Source: Anaerolineae bacterium CG2_30_57_67
GTDB taxonomy: Bacteria > Chloroflexota > Anaerolineae > Anaerolineales > Villigracilaceae
DNA: 64,000 nt
Reading direction: 5' to 3'
NCBI GenBank assembly: GCA_001872455.1
Contig: MNXJ01000038.1
Coordinates: 1-64,000 of the forward strand
The notes below the pieces were generated by a model. It had not been told where the DNA came from. It saw only the letters and a program-made list of their open reading frames with translations, and did not search any database. The translations under genes and the position numbers were made by a program. Numbering within the stretch: the stretch's first letter is position 1; the number at the start of each line of letters is the position of its first letter. Positions 60,478-64,000 of this stretch are shown here, in pieces.

Positions 60478-61455
60478 ATGTCTCATTATCTCATTACCGG
60501 CGCCGCGGGCTTCATCGGCGCACGAACCAGTGAAATTCTCATTGGGCAGGGGCATACTGTCGTCGGCATTGACAACCTCAACGACGCCTACGACCCGCGC
60601 ATGAAGGATTATCGCCTGAAAAAGTTACAGGCCATGCCCGGTTTTGCCTTTGTAAAGGCCGATATTTCTGAGCGCGTCATTCTTGACCACCCAACCCTGA
60701 ACTTGCAACCCTTCGACGGCGTGATTAACCTGGCCGCGCGCGCCGGGGTGCGCTACAGCGTGGAAGACCCCTGGATTTTTCTGCAATCCAACGTCACCGG
60801 TACGCTGAATATGCTCGAAGTCGCCCGGCAGAGCAACAGCTGTAAATTCATTCTGGCTTCCACCTCCAGCATTTACGGCGCGAACCCGGCCTATCCGACG
60901 CCGGAAACTGAATCGAGCAGTGAGCCGCTTCAGCCGTATGCCGCCAGCAAAAAAGGCGCCGAGGTGCTGACACACAGTTACCACCACCTCTACAACATTG
61001 ACACCACCATTCTGCGCTTTTTCACCGTCTACGGCCCGGCAGGCCGCCCCGATTTGGCGCTCTTCCGCTTTGTGCAGTGGATTTTGGAGGGCCGCCCCGT
61101 CCGCATCAACGGAGACGGCGAACAGTCGCGCGGCTTTACCTACATTGACGACATCGCCCGCGGCATCATCGCCGCGCTCAAACCCGTCGGCTACGAAGTC
61201 ATCAACCTCGGCGGGCACGAAGTCATCACCATCAACAACCTGGTGACGCTGATTGAAGACATCACCGGCAAAAAAGCCATCGTGCAGCACGGCCCGCCCA
61301 ACCCGGCAGATATGTTCACCAACTGGGCCGATGTCAGCAAGGCCCGCCGTATGCTCGGCTGGTCGCCCGAATATGACATGCGCCGCGGCACGCAAAAACT
61401 GGTCGAATGGTACCTGGCAGAACGCAGCTGGGCGAAGGATGTTCTGACTCCGTGA
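60478..61455 (+). CDS. NAD-dependent epimerase (UDP-glucuronate 4-epimerase-like)
   Basis: YLITGAAGFIGARTSEIL; LAARAGVRYSVEDPW; YAASKKGAE; RFFTVYGPAGRPDLALFRF. Confidence 0.9.
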   Translation: MSHYLITGAAGFIGARTSEILIGQGHTVVGIDNLNDAYDPRMKDYRLKKLQAMPGFAFVKADISERVILDHPTLNLQPFDGVINLAARAGVRYSVEDPWIFLQSNVTGTLNMLEVARQSNSCKFILASTSSIYGANPAYPTPETESSSEPLQPYAASKKGAEVLTHSYHHLYNIDTTILRFFTVYGPAGRPDLALFRFVQWILEGRPVRINGDGEQSRGFTYIDDIARGIIAALKPVGYEVINLGGHEVITINNLVTLIEDITGKKAIVQHGPPNPADMFTNWADVSKARRMLGWSPEYDMRRGTQKLVEWYLAERSWAKDVLTP

Positions 61456-62804
61456 TTCAAAAACTACTTGCCACCTGGCGCAGCGATTCGTTGCTGCGTC
61501 AGGTGGCAAAAAACAGTGGCTATCTATTTTCCAGCAGTTCGCTGGGAATTATTTTTAATTTAATCGCCAGCATTTACGCCACGCGCGCGGTTGGCGTCAC
61601 CGGTTTTGCCATCCTCGGGGCCATCACCACGTTTGCCGCCGTGGCCGACAAACTGCTTTCCTTCCGCATCGGCGAACTGGTCATCAAATACGCGGGCGGC
61701 GCCCTAGCGAAAAACGAAACCCGGCGCGCCGCCGCCGTTTTCAAAACCGCCGCGCTGACCGAATTGGCTGTTTCGCTGCTTTCCTACCTGCTGATTGTGG
61801 CGCTCGCCCCGCTGGCCGCGCTGTACTTTGCCAAAGATGCTGCCCTCGCGCCCTACTTCATTTTCTACGGGCTGATTGTGCCCGCCGGATTTATCTATGA
61901 AAGCGCCAGCGCCCTGCTCCAAATCAGCGGACATTTCCGCTCGCAGGCCGCGCTCAATCTTGCGCAAAGCGTGGTCACCGCGCTGATTGTCGTCTACGCC
62001 TACCTGAGCGGCGCAGGGCTGGGCATGGTGCTGGTGGCCTACCTGACGGGAAAAATCATCATCGGATTCGGCTACGCCGCCCTAGCGCTGTGGCGCGCCG
62101 GACAGGTTTTCGGCCCCGGCTGGTGGCGCGTCCCGTTTCGAGAACTGCCTCCCGCCCGCGAGTTTTGGGGCTTCGCCCTCTCCAGCAACTTCTCCGGCAC
62201 GGTCAATTTATTTGTGCGCGACAGCGATATTTTGTGGATTAACGCCCTGGCCGGGCTGGAGCAGGGCGGCTACTACAAACTCGCCATGTCACTGATTGGC
62301 TACATGCTCATTCCGGTTGACCCGTTCATCAAAACCAGTTTCCCGGAAATTGCCAAAGCCGTGGCTGAGGGCGCCTGGCTGCGTCTGAAAAATTTACTGC
62401 GCCGCCTGACCTTCATCTCCGGCGCAACCACGCTGGCGTTTGGCCTGGCGCTGGTACTTTTTGCCAAACCGCTCATTTTCAACATCATTTATGAGCCGAA
62501 ATTTCTCCCTGCCCTGCTGCCCGCGCTGATTCTCTTCCTCGGCTACGGGCTGGCCAATACCCTCTTTTGGAATCGCCCGCTCATTTTGGCGCTCGGCCAT
62601 CCGCTTTTTCCACTGGTGGTCACAAGCCTGGTCGGTTTGGGTAAAATAGCGCTCAGCCTGGCGCTTGTGCCGCGCTTTGGCATGACCGCCCAGGCCGCGC
62701 TCATGTCGGCATATCTCATCCTTTCCGTTGGCATTGTCGCCGCGCGCGGCGTGGCCGAAGTGCAGCAATCCAGTTTTCCAACCCCCAATCGCTCACCCCT
62801 ATGA
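61452..62804 (+). CDS. polysaccharide flippase, Wzx/MATE-like
   Basis: About 450 aa, many TM segments; GTG start overlapping the epimerase stop. Confidence 0.85.
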   Translation: MIQKLLATWRSDSLLRQVAKNSGYLFSSSSLGIIFNLIASIYATRAVGVTGFAILGAITTFAAVADKLLSFRIGELVIKYAGGALAKNETRRAAAVFKTAALTELAVSLLSYLLIVALAPLAALYFAKDAALAPYFIFYGLIVPAGFIYESASALLQISGHFRSQAALNLAQSVVTALIVVYAYLSGAGLGMVLVAYLTGKIIIGFGYAALALWRAGQVFGPGWWRVPFRELPPAREFWGFALSSNFSGTVNLFVRDSDILWINALAGLEQGGYYKLAMSLIGYMLIPVDPFIKTSFPEIAKAVAEGAWLRLKNLLRRLTFISGATTLAFGLALVLFAKPLIFNIIYEPKFLPALLPALILFLGYGLANTLFWNRPLILALGHPLFPLVVTSLVGLGKIALSLALVPRFGMTAQAALMSAYLILSVGIVAARGVAEVQQSSFPTPNRSPL

Positions 62805-63940
62805 AAATCATTTCCATTTCCGGCTCGGTCGTTCCGTCCAATGTCGCCAACAGCATTCAGGCCATGAAAGCCTGTCACGCGCTGGCGCAGGTAGGGCATG
62901 AAGTCACCCTGATTGTTCCCGCCGACCTTTCGGGCGCGCCTGCCGGGCGCACCTGGGAGATGCTGCGCGCGCAATATGGCCTCGAAACGCGCTTCACCAT
63001 CGAATGGCTGCCCGCCGCCTCGCGCCGTCTGTTTTTTCTGGCCGCCGTGCGCCGCGCCAAACGTTTGAAGCCCGATTTGCTGTACGCCTGGCCGCTACAG
63101 TCGGCGGTGCTGGGATTGCTGCTCGGCTTGCCGGTCATTCTCGAGATGCACGACCTGCCTTCCGGGCGGGTTGGCCCGCTTTGGTATCGCTATTTCCGCG
63201 ATTCAAAGGGCAAAAAGCGCATCACCGTTATCACCAAAGCCTTGCGCGAGGCGTTGAATGAGCGCTTTGGGGCCTTTTTGCGCCCGGCGGATGTGGTGCT
63301 CGCGCCGAACGGCGTGGAATTGGAGCGATTTGCCAACCTGCCCTCGCCGGAAGATGCGCGACGTTTACTCGGCCTGGCCCCAACGCTGACGGTTGCCTGC
63401 GCCGGTCACTTGTACGCGGGCCGGGGTGTGGAAACCTTCTTCGAGCTGGCGGCGCGCCTGAGCGGGGCGCATTTCCTGTGGGCGGGTGGCAAACCCGAAG
63501 ATGTGGAGCGCTGGCGGGGCGAATCTTCCGCACGTGGGCTGTCCAATGTGACCTTTACCGGCTTTATCAACAATTCACAATTGCCGCTCTATCTGGCCGC
63601 CGCTGATGTTTTGCTGATGCCTTACGCCCGTCAGATTGCGGTTTCCAGCGGCGAGGGCCATTCGGCGCAAATTTCCAGCCCGATGAAGATGTTTGAATAT
63701 TTGGCGGCGGGGCGGGCGATTCTCGCCAGCGATTTGCCGGTTTTCCGCGAAGTGCTGAACGAGGAAAACGCGGTTTTTTGCCCGCCGGAAAATCTCAACA
63801 TGTGGCAGGGCGCGCTGCAATCGCTGCTCGATTCCCCGGTGCGGCGCGGCGCGTTGGCTCAGCAGGCGCGCCAGGACGCGCAAAACTATTCATGGACGGC
63901 GCGCGCCCGGCGTATTTTGGATGGATTTTTGGACGATTGA
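62801..63940 (+). CDS. glycosyltransferase family 4
   Basis: NSIQAMKACHALAQVGHEVTLI; VVLAPNGVELERF; MKMFEYLAAGRAILASDLPVFREVL. Confidence 0.9.
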   Translation: MKIISISGSVVPSNVANSIQAMKACHALAQVGHEVTLIVPADLSGAPAGRTWEMLRAQYGLETRFTIEWLPAASRRLFFLAAVRRAKRLKPDLLYAWPLQSAVLGLLLGLPVILEMHDLPSGRVGPLWYRYFRDSKGKKRITVITKALREALNERFGAFLRPADVVLAPNGVELERFANLPSPEDARRLLGLAPTLTVACAGHLYAGRGVETFFELAARLSGAHFLWAGGKPEDVERWRGESSARGLSNVTFTGFINNSQLPLYLAAADVLLMPYARQIAVSSGEGHSAQISSPMKMFEYLAAGRAILASDLPVFREVLNEENAVFCPPENLNMWQGALQSLLDSPVRRGALAQQARQDAQNYSWTARARRILDGFLDD

Positions 63941-63948
63941 TGTTTGGA

Positions 63949-64000
63949 TCAGCATTTCTCCAGCGCGGCGCGCAGGCGTTCCACTTCGTCCAGCGTGTTG
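63949..64000 (-). CDS. 3' end of a truncated CDS running off the window
   Basis: Minus strand ...NTLDEVERLRAALEKC-stop; too short for family assignment. Confidence 0.4.
   Translation of the reverse strand, partial: NTLDEVERLRAALEKC

Overview
This 64-kb window looks like ordinary chromosome from a GC-rich bacterium, probably Chloroflexota/Anaerolineae. That assignment is inferred from gene content and Pro/Thr-rich lipoprotein linkers; I could not run a search. Most of the window is housekeeping: a two-subunit class I fumarase, rpsA, aminotransferase, pckA, nadE, AOR, ADP-forming acyl-CoA synthetase, DEAD-box helicase, HerA-like ATPase, gyrB, thyX, ettA, lon, hsp20, tpx, tRNA-Arg(TCT), yebC, ruvC, ruvA, tsaE/tsaB/rimI, UDG and a polysaccharide gene cluster. 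I saw no CRISPR array, prophage or rRNA. The strongest unusual signals are: (1) a probable selenoprotein that the ORF track splits at an in-frame TGA. It is a glutaredoxin-like protein disulfide oxidoreductase (minus strand 51774-52445) with active site T-U-P-Y-C-P and a SECIS-like hairpin just downstream. It sits in an apparent ECF sigma / ZAS anti-sigma / zinc-ribbon / PDO / TlpA / OsmC redox operon, and the zinc-ribbon gene ends TGC-ACC-TGA-TAA followed by a similar hairpin. (2) Two competing hairpins in the 50-nt leader of hsp20 that could act as an RNA thermometer. (3) Two families of small non-coding elements with terminal inverted repeats (MITE-like), one of which interrupts both the ruvC-ruvA and tsaE-tsaB pairs. 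(4) A modular hairpin family whose apical words recur while the stems differ, including a 202-bp tandem duplication in the divergent AOR/nitrilase region. (5) An octamer tandem repeat abutting the pckA start, a VapBC module lying between split NAD-synthetase parts, and an unlisted 46-aa Lys-rich protein gene.
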